From positions 310,001-374,000 of the forward strand of contig NZ_AUBE01000001.1 of NCBI RefSeq assembly GCF_000429085.1: 64,000 nucleotides of DNA. The letters run 5' to 3'. Positions 45,946 through 55,102 of the stretch are shown here, piece after piece. The notes under the pieces were generated by a model, which searched no databases, had not been told where the DNA came from, and saw only the letters and a list, made by a program, of their open reading frames with translations. The DNA comes from Streptomyces flavidovirens DSM 40150 (GTDB lineage: Bacteria > Actinomycetota > Actinomycetes > Streptomycetales > Streptomycetaceae). Within the stretch, counting starts at the first letter, position 1. Every line of letters starts with the position of its first letter. A program made the translations under genes and the position numbers.

Positions 45946-47928
45946 TCAGCCGCCGACATGGATGCCGGGGCGTCGGGTGGGGTCGGGTTCGTGACTGCGG
46001 ATGATTTCGCGGGTGACCGGAGCGGTGTCACCGCGGCCGATCAGGAAGTAGCGGAACATGTGCACCAGGGGACTGCCTTCCGCCCAGGCGAAGTAGCAGT
46101 GCGGCTGAACACCGGTGGCGTCGCGCAGGGCGAGCAGGATCGCGGCGATGGCGTTCGGGGCTGCCGGCGCTTCGGCGCGCAGGATGCGGTAGCCGTCCAC
46201 TTCGACGCCGCGGACGGTGAGGGTTTCGCTGAAGTCGGAGGGGTCGACGACGTCGATTTCGAGGAACAGCACGTCGGCGGGGGCGGGCACCGGGTTGGTG
46301 CCGCGCTGCTCGCGCTCCTTGGCGCTGTATTCAGCCTGGTCGCCGGCCTGCCGGCGGTTCGCGATGATGTTGATGGAGTTGTCGTGGGCGAGGCTGTCGG
46401 TGATGAACTGGCGGGCGGCCGGGTCGAAGACGAGACGGTCGGCGCGCAGTTCGGTGGTGCGCGACACCCTGGAGATCAGCGACACGGCGATGATGCCGGC
46501 GATGAACATGCCGGAGATGGTGATGCCGTCGGGCTTGTCGACGATGTTGTACAGCAGGGCGTAGAGCAGGATCACGGTGAGCAGCGCGAAGCCAGTGGCG
46601 GTCGCGCTTCGGCGGCGGCGTACAGAGGAGACGGTGACGGCGAAGGCGCCGGAGACCATCATGGCCAGGATGCCGGTGGCGTACGCGCCCGCCTGGGCGT
46701 CGACGTCGGCGTCGAACGCGATGGTGATGACGATGCACAGGGCGGTGTAGACGATGACGACGGGGCGTACCGCACGTCCCCATTCCGGGGCCATGCCGTA
46801 GTCGGGCAGGTACCTCGGCACGATGTTGACCAGGCCGGCCATCGCGGATGCGCCGGCGAACCACAGGATCAAGATGGTGCTGATGTCGTAGAAGGTGCCG
46901 AACGCCTCCCCGACGTGCTCATGAGCCAGCCAGGCGAGGGCGCGGCCGTTGGCCGTACCCCCCTCATCGAACTCCTTTTCGGGGATGAGGACGGTGGTGA
47001 CGAAGCTGGCGGACAGCAGGTAGACGCTCATGATGAGCGCGGCGGTGGTCAGCAGCCTGCGGGTGTTGCGGATCCGCGAGCGCAGCCGCTGCTCCGCATC
47101 GGCGCCTTCGGCCGCCACGAGCGGCATCATGCTCACGCCCGTCTCGAAGCCGGACAGGCCGAGCACCAGCAGCGGAAACGCCAGCAGCGCCGGCCGCATG
47201 AGATCGCCCGGGCCGCCGCCCTCCTCGCCGAGCGCGTCCGTCCACGCCGACCACGCTCCCGGCGTGGTGAACACGTCCACCAGACCGACGGCGATGACCA
47301 CCGCGTTGAGGACAAGGAAGACCGCGACCAGCGGGATGGCCACAATGACCGCTTCACTGAACCCGAGCAGGAACACCCCTCCGAGCACCAGCAGCAACGC
47401 CACCGTGAGGGCGACCTCGTGACCGTGCAGGGCCTCGGGGAAGAAGGGGTTCTCCACCACGTGCACGGAGGCATCCGCTGTGGACAGGGTGATCGTGATG
47501 ATCCACGACGTGGCCACGAAACCGAGCAGAACCAGCACGAACAGCTTGCCCCGCCAAAACGGCAGCAGATCCTCCAGCATCGCCACCGACCCGGCCCCGT
47601 GCGGGCTCTCCTTGGCCACCCGCCGGTACATCGGCAACATGCCCAGCAGGGTCAGCGCCACGATCAGAAGCGTCGCCAGGGGCGAGACCGCCCCGGCGGC
47701 GAGTGCCGCGATCGCCGGTACGTAGGCCAGGCTGGAGAAGTAGTCGACGCCGGTCAGGCACATCACCTTCCACCAGGCGTGCGGCTCGGCATGCCCCTCC
47801 TTGGCCGCCGGCCCAACGGGCTGCACCTGGTGACGCAGCAACCACCGCGCCACGCCGCCGGTGGGCTGCGCCCGCAGAGCGGGACTGTCCACCACTTCCG
47901 GCAGGGCCGGTTCGTATCCGTCCTTCAT
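45946..47928 (-). CDS. APC-superfamily permease with C-terminal cytoplasmic domain
   Basis: A 660-residue protein with about twelve membrane helices (first: [20 protein letters not shown]) and a C-terminal cytoplasmic part of about 150 residues. The first helix has Asp62 and Tyr69 in the same spacing as the KimA-type Asp/Tyr pair (DxxSSxAY). The second KimA pair is not conserved (helix 3 reads [16 protein letters not shown]). It is best called an APC-type permease, possibly for an amino acid or K+. The ATG at 47928 has GGAAGG 12 nt upstream; a start 33 nt further out is possible. Confidence 0.75.
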   Translation of the reverse strand: MKDGYEPALPEVVDSPALRAQPTGGVARWLLRHQVQPVGPAAKEGHAEPHAWWKVMCLTGVDYFSSLAYVPAIAALAAGAVSPLATLLIVALTLLGMLPMYRRVAKESPHGAGSVAMLEDLLPFWRGKLFVLVLLGFVATSWIITITLSTADASVHVVENPFFPEALHGHEVALTVALLLVLGGVFLLGFSEAVIVAIPLVAVFLVLNAVVIAVGLVDVFTTPGAWSAWTDALGEEGGGPGDLMRPALLAFPLLVLGLSGFETGVSMMPLVAAEGADAEQRLRSRIRNTRRLLTTAALIMSVYLLSASFVTTVLIPEKEFDEGGTANGRALAWLAHEHVGEAFGTFYDISTILILWFAGASAMAGLVNIVPRYLPDYGMAPEWGRAVRPVVIVYTALCIVITIAFDADVDAQAGAYATGILAMMVSGAFAVTVSSVRRRRSATATGFALLTVILLYALLYNIVDKPDGITISGMFIAGIIAVSLISRVSRTTELRADRLVFDPAARQFITDSLAHDNSINIIANRRQAGDQAEYSAKEREQRGTNPVPAPADVLFLEIDVVDPSDFSETLTVRGVEVDGYRILRAEAPAAPNAIAAILLALRDATGVQPHCYFAWAEGSPLVHMFRYFLIGRGDTAPVTREIIRSHEPDPTRRPGIHVGG

Positions 47929-48063
47929 ATCCCCATCAGCCTTCCGACCTGCCCAGCGCACCGATCACAGCAGTCCCCGCACTCAGGGCACCGCACGATC
48001 ACCGAGTATGCGACCTCTGGCCACCGCCGCCCCCCTCCGGGGGCGACACGCGGCCCATGCGGT

Positions 48064-48690
48064 TCAGTTCAAGTGGTGGGTGTCGTTGAGGGTGTGCACC
48101 GTGGCGGTGCCGTCCTCGTCGTACGTCATCGTCGACAGGGAGGCTGCTGCGACTTCCATGCGGAACAAGCTGTGTGGTGGGGCCTGGAGGGCGAGGCGGA
48201 TCAGGGTTCTGAGTGGTCCGACGTGGGAGACGACCAGGACCGGGGTGCCGGCGTACTGGGCCAGGAGGCCGTCTCGTACGGCGGCGACCCGGCGGGTGAC
48301 CTGTTGCATGGTCTCGCCTGCGCCCGAGGGAGGACTCTCGGGCGAGGCGAACCATGCGCTCAGTTCGTCCGGGTAGCGTTCGCGGACTTCGGTGAAGGTC
48401 AGGCCCTCCCAGGCGCCGAAGTCCGCTTCCCGCAGGTCCCGGTCGACCCGGACGCTCAGGCCAAGGCGCGCGGCCACGGCATGAGCGGTCTCCTGGCAGC
48501 GCCGCATCGGTGAAGTGACGACCGCCTCGATGTCGCCGCGGTGGGCGAGGGCGTCTGCTGCCGCCTGGGCTTGGCGGCGTCCCACCGGTGAGAGTCCCGG
48601 ATTGGATCCTCCGCTGCCGGAGAGCCGCCGCCCAGGGGTGAGCAGGGTTTCGCCGTGCCGCAGCAGTACGAGCGTCGTCACGTCACTCAC
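48064..48690 (-). CDS. Histidine phosphatase family protein
   Basis: A 208-residue phosphoglycerate-mutase-like phosphatase. It opens VSDVTTLVLLRHGETLLTPG, with the phospho-acceptor His in RHGE, the second Arg in SPMRRCQETA, the Glu in EADFGAWEGL and the second His in VVSHVGPLRT. The GTG at 48690 overlaps the SRPBCC gene stop (GTGA). It is the last gene of the five-gene biosynthetic-type cluster and may remove a phosphate from an intermediate. Confidence 0.85.
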   Translation of the reverse strand: MSDVTTLVLLRHGETLLTPGRRLSGSGGSNPGLSPVGRRQAQAAADALAHRGDIEAVVTSPMRRCQETAHAVAARLGLSVRVDRDLREADFGAWEGLTFTEVRERYPDELSAWFASPESPPSGAGETMQQVTRRVAAVRDGLLAQYAGTPVLVVSHVGPLRTLIRLALQAPPHSLFRMEVAAASLSTMTYDEDGTATVHTLNDTHHLN

Positions 48691-49166
48691 TTCGCGGTCT
48701 GCGCGAAGTGGTCCCGTACGGCGTCGGTCTGCTTCTCCATGACGTCGATGATGGCCTCGACCACGTTCAGGTCGGCGTCCTCGGCGATCTCCAGGATCCG
48801 GGACCACTCGAAGAAGCTGCGGGCCGGGTCGTTGGTGATGTGGCGTACGCGGATGGTGGCCTCGTAGCTCTGGACCCCGCTGGTGGGGGCGATGGCCCGG
48901 TAGGACTGGGTCTTGTTGATTTCGTCTCGGGCGGCGATCTCCTGCTGGACGAGGCCGCCGTTGAGCGTGAGCTTGAAGTCGTAGCGGGCCGGGACCGTAT
49001 CGACCGAGCCGCCTTCCGTCCAGGTGACGTCGGTGTGGATGTCCAGGTCACCCGGGGACACGATCTCCAGGATCTGCATGGCGTCGCGGACGGTCGCCCA
49101 CACGGTGTCCGGGTCGGCCTCCAGGATGGTGGAGTGGTACATGGTGTGCTTGCGCTGGATCGGCAC
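48687..49166 (-). CDS. SRPBCC-family protein
   Basis: A 159-residue single-domain START/Bet v1-like protein (SRPBCC): TILEADPDTVWATVRDAMQI opens the fold, with SYEATIRVRHITNDPARSFF and a long C-terminal helix (VVEAIIDVMEKQTDAVRDHF). These proteins bind or cyclise hydrophobic or reactive small molecules. GAAGGAG is 5 nt before the GTG start at 49166. It lies 14 nt after the carbamoyltransferase gene and overlaps the phosphatase gene, so it is part of the cluster. Confidence 0.78.
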   Translation of the reverse strand: MPIQRKHTMYHSTILEADPDTVWATVRDAMQILEIVSPGDLDIHTDVTWTEGGSVDTVPARYDFKLTLNGGLVQQEIAARDEINKTQSYRAIAPTSGVQSYEATIRVRHITNDPARSFFEWSRILEIAEDADLNVVEAIIDVMEKQTDAVRDHFAQTAK

Positions 49167-49180
49167 GGGTGCTCCTTCTT

Positions 49181-50983
49181 CTAGGACTCGTTCTTGGCGA
49201 CGAGGTGGTTTCCGAGGATCAGATAGTCGATCTCGGTGCCCATGAAGCAGTTCAGGGCGTCGGTGGGCGTGCAGACGATGGGTTCGCCGGCGACGTTGAA
49301 CGAGGTGTTGATCAGGCAGGGAGTGCCGGTGAGTTCGGTGAACTTCCGCAGCAGCGCCGTAAGCCGTGGGGTTCCCTCGTCTGTCAGGGTCTGGATACGG
49401 GAGGTGCCGTCCACGTGTACGGCGCCGGGGATGCGGTCCTTGTATGCGTCGCGGACGGGGAAGACGAACGTCATGTACGGGGAACTGGTCTTACGCCCCA
49501 TGTCGAAGATCTTCGGCGCCTGCTCTTCGAGGACAAGGGGAGCGAACGGGCGGAAGGGCTCGCGGTGCTTGACCCGGGTGTTGATGATGTCCTTGATGTC
49601 GCTGAAGCCGGGGTTGGCGAGGATGCTGCGATGCCCCAGCGCACGTGGCCCGTGCTCGATGCGGCCTTCGAACCAGCCGATGACGACCTTCTTCGTCAGC
49701 AGCTTCGCCACATGCTCGATGACCTCGTCATCGTCCAGGCGCGAGACGACGACGCGGCCGGTGAAACCCTCAAGGGCGTCCTCGATCGCGGCGTCGTCGT
49801 AGGCCGGGCCCAGATAGGGGGTGACGGGTGCGGCGGAGGCGGCGAGGATGTCCGCGGGGTCGGTGTCGGGGTGGTTGAGCCAGGCGTGGGCTGCGGCTCC
49901 GATGGTGATGCCGGTGTCAGAGGCGCCGAAGCTGACCTGCATGTCCTCGAAACGGGAGCCTTCGAACATCGGGGTGTTGTTCAGGCAGTTCAGGGCGACG
50001 CCGCCTTCGAACAACAGCCGGTCGAGATCCGTCCTCTTCTCCAGGTGGCGGACCTGGTGGGCGGTGGCGACGTTCAGCATCTGCTGCGCGGCGGCGGCGA
50101 CGCGGGCCTTGTATTCGAGGGTGTCTTCGAAGGGTCCGAAGTACTCCTCGAACAGGGCGTCGTGACTGTGGAGGTTGTCGGTCTGAAGGGGCTTGGTGAA
50201 GGTGTAGCGGCCGTCGTCGTGCAGCGTCAGAAGCTGGTCGATGAACGGGTTGGGAGTCGGCGGGGCGGTGTATCCGGCCAGGCCCATCACCTTGTACTCG
50301 TCGTTGTTGGGGACGAAGCCGAGGAAGCGGGTGATGGCGGAGAACAGGGTGCCGATGGAGTACTGGGCGCCGGTCACGGTGTCGTCGAAGACCGTGATCC
50401 GGCCGTCGCGGATTTCGCCCGTCAAAGTCGAGAAGCGTTCGGCGCGGCCGTCGCTGACGAGGAACGCGGAGTCCTTCATGCCGGCGAGGTAGTAGCCGGT
50501 CGTGGCGTGGGCCAGGTGGTGCGGTACGAAGCGGACCTTGGCGGGGTCGGGGCGGTGTCCGGTGCGGGCTTCGAAGTCCGCGAGGATCGCTTCGTGGCTG
50601 ACGACCTGGTCGAACAGGTCGGTCATGTCGCCCATGAGCCTGGTCTTCGCGTCCTGCGGTAGCGGCGAGGTGCGGATGCCGTCCAGGATCTCGTCCAGAA
50701 CTTGGGTGGTCCAGTTCCAGGGGAAGGCGAACAGGTCGACGTCATCGAACGTGATCCCGGCTTCCTTGAGGCACCAGTCGATCGCGTTCGCGGGGAAGTC
50801 GGTGGTCTTCTTCTCCCGGTTGAGGCGTTCTTCCTCTACCGCGGCGACCAGGCGGCCGTCCCTCAGGAGTGCGGCGGCGGCGTCGTGGCCCAAGAGGTAA
50901 TGCTTGTTGATGCCGGTCGCACCGAGGCGTTCGGAGAAGAACTCCGACACCCGGCTGAAACCATTACATCCCAGAACGATCAC
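49181..50983 (-). CDS. Carbamoyltransferase (NodU/CmcH family)
   Basis: A 600-residue O-carbamoyltransferase of the usual two-domain build. The N-terminal Kae1-like domain has GHDAAAALL, AVEEERLNREKKT and the metal-binding VPHHLAHATTGYYL; the C-terminal YrdC-type/NodU domain has GRIEHGPRALGHRSILA and CLINTSFNVAGEPIV. It makes carbamoyladenylate from carbamoyl phosphate and ATP and transfers it to a hydroxyl. Family members tailor antibiotics (for example CmcH, NovN, TobZ) and Nod factors. It is a core gene of the cluster. Start at GTG 50983 with GGAAGG upstream. Confidence 0.92.
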   Translation of the reverse strand: MIVLGCNGFSRVSEFFSERLGATGINKHYLLGHDAAAALLRDGRLVAAVEEERLNREKKTTDFPANAIDWCLKEAGITFDDVDLFAFPWNWTTQVLDEILDGIRTSPLPQDAKTRLMGDMTDLFDQVVSHEAILADFEARTGHRPDPAKVRFVPHHLAHATTGYYLAGMKDSAFLVSDGRAERFSTLTGEIRDGRITVFDDTVTGAQYSIGTLFSAITRFLGFVPNNDEYKVMGLAGYTAPPTPNPFIDQLLTLHDDGRYTFTKPLQTDNLHSHDALFEEYFGPFEDTLEYKARVAAAAQQMLNVATAHQVRHLEKRTDLDRLLFEGGVALNCLNNTPMFEGSRFEDMQVSFGASDTGITIGAAAHAWLNHPDTDPADILAASAAPVTPYLGPAYDDAAIEDALEGFTGRVVVSRLDDDEVIEHVAKLLTKKVVIGWFEGRIEHGPRALGHRSILANPGFSDIKDIINTRVKHREPFRPFAPLVLEEQAPKIFDMGRKTSSPYMTFVFPVRDAYKDRIPGAVHVDGTSRIQTLTDEGTPRLTALLRKFTELTGTPCLINTSFNVAGEPIVCTPTDALNCFMGTEIDYLILGNHLVAKNES

Positions 50984-51005
50984 GGCATTCCTTCCTGTTA
51001 TGGGG

Positions 51006-52052
51006 CTACTTGCCGATCAGCAGGTCGCGGAGCTTTTCCCCGGCCGCGGGTGCCTGGCACAGGCCCGCGCCGGTGAATCCGGCCGCGTACAGGAAGCGGC
51101 GGGTGGGGTGTTCGCCGATGAAGGCGGTGTTGTTGGGGCTGGCGTCGAAGTCGCCGGTCCACGCGCGATGCAGGCCGATGCCGTCCAGGGCGGGGAACAG
51201 GGTGCCGAGATGCCCGGCGATGCGGCCGAGCCAGGCTTCGCGTGCTTCGCCGGCCTTGGGTGCGCCCATGGCGAGGAGGATGCGGTCCTTCCATGAGCGG
51301 ATCCGCAGGCCGGTGGCGGCGTGCATCGTCATGGGCATCTCGCGGTGCGGGGAGGGCGGGATGTCGGTGAACAGCATCTCGATCGCGTGGGGAGTCAACG
51401 GCAGGTCGACCGCTGCCATGGACGCCACCTCGCCGGACCAGGGCCCGGCCGTACACACAATGCTGTCCGCCTTGATGCTGCCCCGCGGGGTGTGGATGGT
51501 GTTGTCGTCGTCGATGCGTGTGACGGGTGTGTGGGTGAACAGGCGGCCGCCGTGATTGCGGGCGGCGGCGGCGTAACCGCGGACGATGTCGAGACCGTCC
51601 ACGTGGTACGCCTCGGGGGACCAGGCGGCGGCCAGGACAGCGCGCTCGTTGATCAGCGGGTTGAGTGCGGACGCTTCGCGGGCACTGATCAGGCCGACTT
51701 GGACGCCGGCGGCCTGCTGGGCCTGACGGGTGGCCTCGAATTCGGCGATCTGCTGTTCGTCGGTGAACAGCACCATGAACCCGAGCCGCTTCAGGGCGAG
51801 GGGGGCTGCGGTGTGGCGGGCGAAGTCGTGATAGGCGTTCAGACTGCGTACGGCCATCTGCCCGGTGCGGGGGTCGCCGGGGAAGTAGGTGCGGACCATG
51901 CCCGCCGTGTGCGCGGATGCCCCGCCGCCGAGGCTTCCGCGTTCCAGCAGCACGGTGTTCACGCCGGCTTCGGCAAGGTGGTAGGCGGCGGAGGTTCCGA
52001 TCACTCCCCCGCCGATGACGACGGCGTCAGCGCGGGCAGGCAGGGCGCTCAA
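51006..52052 (-). CDS. FAD-dependent amine/amino acid oxidoreductase (DAO family)
   Basis: A 348-residue DAO-type flavoprotein. It opens ADAVVIGGGVIGTSAAYHLA with the GxGxxG dinucleotide fold, SLGGGASAHTAGMVR in the flavin-binding loop and a C-terminal AGFTGAGLCQAPAAGEKLRD helix. Such enzymes oxidise amino acids, sarcosine or glycine; the substrate is not assigned. The start is TTG at 52052 with GGAAG upstream. It lies 22 nt upstream of the carbamoyltransferase gene and presumably acts on the same substrate or intermediate. Confidence 0.85.
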   Translation of the reverse strand: MSALPARADAVVIGGGVIGTSAAYHLAEAGVNTVLLERGSLGGGASAHTAGMVRTYFPGDPRTGQMAVRSLNAYHDFARHTAAPLALKRLGFMVLFTDEQQIAEFEATRQAQQAAGVQVGLISAREASALNPLINERAVLAAAWSPEAYHVDGLDIVRGYAAAARNHGGRLFTHTPVTRIDDDNTIHTPRGSIKADSIVCTAGPWSGEVASMAAVDLPLTPHAIEMLFTDIPPSPHREMPMTMHAATGLRIRSWKDRILLAMGAPKAGEAREAWLGRIAGHLGTLFPALDGIGLHRAWTGDFDASPNNTAFIGEHPTRRFLYAAGFTGAGLCQAPAAGEKLRDLLIGK

Positions 52053-52142
52053 GGTCTTCCTTCTCCTGTGGTGTGGGGTTCCAGGTCGCGGGGATGAGTG
52101 CCGGTGTCGTCATCTCCCCGGCGGACTCCGCTCCGGGCATGG

Positions 52143-53144
52143 TTACGCGCCTGCCGTGGCGCCCTGCTGGCGCAGGTGGTCGCCGGTCTCCCACGGGTAG
52201 AGCTGGAGGTTCCAGCCGCCGAGGCAGTTGATGTAAAGGGCCATCTGGCTGGTGACGGCGTAGAAGTCGTCACGGTCGAGGCGGTCGAGGAGGTCGAGGA
52301 AGCGCTGGGTGAACGCCCACAGCTTCTCCAGGCCGCAGTAGCCCAGGAACTCGGCGGGGACGCCGACCAGGAGGCGGGTCATGTGGACGAGGGAGGCCAT
52401 GGGCATGTCCTGGACGGCGGCGCGGACAAGTCCGCCGTAGGCCGCGTAACCCAGGGGCCGTGTCTCGCCGTTGACGAACAGCAGGGTGGGAAGGACGGTG
52501 CCGAAGTTGCCTGCCCGGGAGGGGATGATGCCCTGGTGGAGGTCGTCCAGCTCGGCCGGGGGTGCGAGCCAGATCTTCTCCGTCTCGGCGAGGATGTCGG
52601 CGATCAGGTGGCTGGCGTCCGTGTTGGTGGCGTGGAGCATCGGGATGCGGTGGCCGCCCGGCTCGCCTGCGCGGCGCACTTCGGCGACGATCTGCTTCTT
52701 CGTGGAGTAGACGGCGTCCCAGATCGCGGCCCCGGCTTCCAGCAGGGCGGGCATGTCCGCCTCACGGATCTGGCCGACGGGGGCGGCGGGCATCGGCTCG
52801 GTCAGAGTGCCGTACTTGATGCCGAGGTGCTGCAAGCCGGAGCAGAACACGGTGCCGTTGGGGGCCTCGCGCCGGTCGGGGATACGGGTGTCGTGGGGGG
52901 TGTGCAGCAGAGTGGGTATCGGCGCTACGTGGTAAAGGTGTTCTCCCGCGATGAGGGCGTGTCCCTGGAGGCTCTGGTAGGGCAGGGACTCCCACAGGGC
53001 GTCGGCGAGTGCCGGGTTGCGGCCGTCAAGGTCGGCGGTGACCGTGATGCCGAGGTCGGGCCAGGAGATCTCGATCTGGCGGCCAGGCAGCTTCTCGGAC
53101 AAGGCTTTCCCCGTTCGTTGGTTCGGCTTGTCCGAGGAGTACAT
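52143..53144 (-). CDS. Cucumopine-synthase-like protein (cyclophilin-like)
   Basis: A 333-residue protein. The N-terminal half (about 20-170) has a cyclophilin-like/DUF3830 pattern: EISWPDLGITVTADLDGRNP, ADALWESLPYQSLQGHALIA and GTVFCSGLQHLGIKYGTLTE. The C-terminal half is helical (about 240-330), as in cucumopine/mikimopine synthases of Agrobacterium rhizogenes, which condense L-His with 2-oxoglutarate. I recognise this from family patterns; it needs a profile search. It is the first gene of the minus-strand cluster. No strong ribosome site precedes the ATG at 53144; a TTG at 53102 after GGGGAAAG is the alternative. Confidence 0.6.
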   Translation of the reverse strand: MYSSDKPNQRTGKALSEKLPGRQIEISWPDLGITVTADLDGRNPALADALWESLPYQSLQGHALIAGEHLYHVAPIPTLLHTPHDTRIPDRREAPNGTVFCSGLQHLGIKYGTLTEPMPAAPVGQIREADMPALLEAGAAIWDAVYSTKKQIVAEVRRAGEPGGHRIPMLHATNTDASHLIADILAETEKIWLAPPAELDDLHQGIIPSRAGNFGTVLPTLLFVNGETRPLGYAAYGGLVRAAVQDMPMASLVHMTRLLVGVPAEFLGYCGLEKLWAFTQRFLDLLDRLDRDDFYAVTSQMALYINCLGGWNLQLYPWETGDHLRQQGATAGA

Positions 53145-53319
53145 CGCCAACCGGTTTGCTTCAGCCAGGCGTTGAAAACATGAAACCTGAGCAGCCTCAG
53201 ACCGGTGGTTCGTGTGTTTCTACGAGAACCGCGAGCCAGTGGGTTGGTGTGCGGCGGCTTCCTGGTTCCCGCGAAATAAGGCGGCGCTCCGTGGAACGGC
53301 GCGTTGCGGGGCGCTCGTC

Positions 53320-54042
53320 GTGAACGTCGGCGATCCTTGTGCGGCCATGTGGATGCTGCTCTTGGCTGTCCTGGTTTTGGCGGCCGCGAACGCGCTCAAC
53401 GACCTGCTCACGCCCGGTTGGTACGTGCCGGTCTGTGTAGTGGCGTCCGTGCTGCTTGTGTTGATCGCCCGGCGGTCCGGCCTCACCTGGGGGGATCTGG
53501 GGCTCGGCAGGGCCGAGGCCCGCCGCGGGCTGCGCTGGGGCCTGGTCCTGGTCGGAGCCGTTGTCGTGATCTATCTGGTGGGCCTGGCCCTACCGTTCAC
53601 CCGGCAGGCATTCCAGGACGAGCGGGCCGCGGGCCTGTCTCCCGGAGAACTGGTGTACCGGGTGCTGGTCCGCGTACCGCTCGGCACGGTGCTGCTTGAG
53701 GAGATCGCATTTCGCGGCGTGCTGTGGGCCATGGTCTGGCGACGGTGGGGACCTGTCTGGGCGACCGTCGTTTCCTCGGTGCTCTTCGGGCTCTGGCACG
53801 TACAGCCGTCACGCGGGCTCACGCGGGCGAACGCGGCGGCCCAAGCGGTCTTCGGAGCCGGCCAGGTCGGCGTCGCCCTGTCCGTGACAGCGGCGGTCGC
53901 CGGCACCGCCCTCGCCGGTGTGCTCTTCTGCGAGCTCCGCCGCCGCTCCGGCAGCCTCATCCCACCCGTGGCACTGCACTGCGCTCTCAACAGTGCGGGC
54001 TACGCGCTCGCCTGGGCGGCGAGCCGCTGGTGGGCCAAGTGA
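53320..54042 (+). CDS. CPBP-family intramembrane metalloprotease
   Basis: A 240-residue protein with about seven membrane helices. CPBP/Abi motifs are present: EEIAFRGVLW (about 126), SSVLFGLWHVQPS (FxxxH) and VALHCALNSAGYAL (HxxxN/D). It is an integral membrane endopeptidase related to Rce1; some members give bacteriocin immunity. The start is uncertain: GTG 53320 has GGGGC upstream, and ATG 53347 is nine codons further in. It is divergent from the cucumopine-synthase-like gene. Confidence 0.8.
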   Translation: MNVGDPCAAMWMLLLAVLVLAAANALNDLLTPGWYVPVCVVASVLLVLIARRSGLTWGDLGLGRAEARRGLRWGLVLVGAVVVIYLVGLALPFTRQAFQDERAAGLSPGELVYRVLVRVPLGTVLLEEIAFRGVLWAMVWRRWGPVWATVVSSVLFGLWHVQPSRGLTRANAAAQAVFGAGQVGVALSVTAAVAGTALAGVLFCELRRRSGSLIPPVALHCALNSAGYALAWAASRWWAK

Positions 54043-54045
54043 TCG

Positions 54046-54840
54046 CTACGGGCAGTTCTCTTCAAACTTCACCGCGGTGATCTCGACCGGCTGACCCTTC
54101 AGCTTCGTTCCCGGACCGGGCGTCTGACTGCATACCTTCCAGTTGCTCTCCATCAGCACCATGCGGCCTTCGGCAGCATCCGTCACCGTGACCGAGGTGC
54201 CCGAGTCGAGGGCCCCGCGGGCGGCCTTCACCGACTTCCCGGCGAGGTTCGGCATCTTGCTGCCCGCCGCTTCCAGAGGTTCCTCGTCCATGGCGGGGCA
54301 GGCCTCTTCGAGCTTCACCGCGCCGAAGTCCAGCTTGGTGTCCGTGGGAACCGTCTTGCCTGCCTTGATGTTCTGCGAGCAGACCTTCCAGTTACGGTCA
54401 AGGGCCTGCAACCGGTCCCGGCCCAGGCTGTCGTGCGACGACAGGCCGTAGAAGCCCTTGGCCTGAGCGGTGTCCTGCGCGGACTGCAGCCCCATGCCGA
54501 CGAACTTCGGTACGGACGCTTCCTCGCCCGTGTCCTCAGCGGTGGGCTTCGCTTTCTCTTTCGGTTCAGTCGGCTTGTCGTCGGATGTGCCGGCCTGCTT
54601 GGGCTGAGCCGTGACCGTGACCGTCACGCTGGGCCCTGGTTTCGCATTGCTGGTGGATTCCGTACCACTGCCTTTACCACTGCTTCCGGCGCTGCCGATG
54701 ACGACGCCGATGAAGAACAGGCCGACCGCCGACGGAATGACGACTCGCTTCCGCGCCCAACCGGGCCGTGCTCCTGGCGGTTTCGGTGGCTGTACTGGAG
54801 GCTGCCCCCACTGCGGCTGCGCTTGGGTGTTCCAACTCAT
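54046..54840 (-). CDS. Membrane-anchored PASTA-like protein
   Basis: A 264-residue protein with a short Pro/Gln-rich cytoplasmic start, one membrane helix (VVIPSAVGLFFIGVVIGSAG), a Ser/Thr/Lys-rich linker and two extracellular PASTA-like units (VPKFVGMGLQSAQDTAQAKG, then MPNLAGKSVKAARGALDSGT), each ending NWKVCSQ...EENCP or EEACP with paired cysteines. It probably binds cell-wall material outside the membrane. TGGAG lies 6 nt before the ATG at 54840; longer frames extend into an ABC-gene remnant and are rejected. It is convergent with the CPBP gene. Confidence 0.82.
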   Translation of the reverse strand: MSWNTQAQPQWGQPPVQPPKPPGARPGWARKRVVIPSAVGLFFIGVVIGSAGSSGKGSGTESTSNAKPGPSVTVTVTAQPKQAGTSDDKPTEPKEKAKPTAEDTGEEASVPKFVGMGLQSAQDTAQAKGFYGLSSHDSLGRDRLQALDRNWKVCSQNIKAGKTVPTDTKLDFGAVKLEEACPAMDEEPLEAAGSKMPNLAGKSVKAARGALDSGTSVTVTDAAEGRMVLMESNWKVCSQTPGPGTKLKGQPVEITAVKFEENCP

Positions 54841-54942
54841 GCGGTCTCCAGGGTGGTTCGTGGAGGCATGACCGTAGCGACCCGGTCGGGAGCTGAGTGA
54901 GGCAGATCCTCCGGAAGTGATGAACCTGTGACGTAAGCGTGA

Positions 54943-55056
54943 GGAAGGTGCACGCTCTCCGGGGGCGAGCGACAGCGGGTCGCCCTGGCCCGCGCCCTGC
55001 TCGCCCGGCCCTCCCTCCTGCTGCTCGACGAGCCGACGTCCCGCGGCCCACAGTGA
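54943..55056 (+). pseudogene. Remnant of an ABC transporter ATPase
   Basis: An in-frame stretch translating to [20 protein letters not shown], then [15 protein letters not shown] and a stop, that is, the signature motif and Walker B region of an ABC ATPase. An in-frame TGA lies just upstream at 54940, and no Walker A or other part is nearby. It is a decayed fragment of about 38 codons. It overlaps no real gene on either strand. Confidence 0.8.
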
Positions 55057-55102
55057 ACCGGGCGCGGACGCCACACATATCGCGCGGCGCCGAACGCAGA
55101 CG

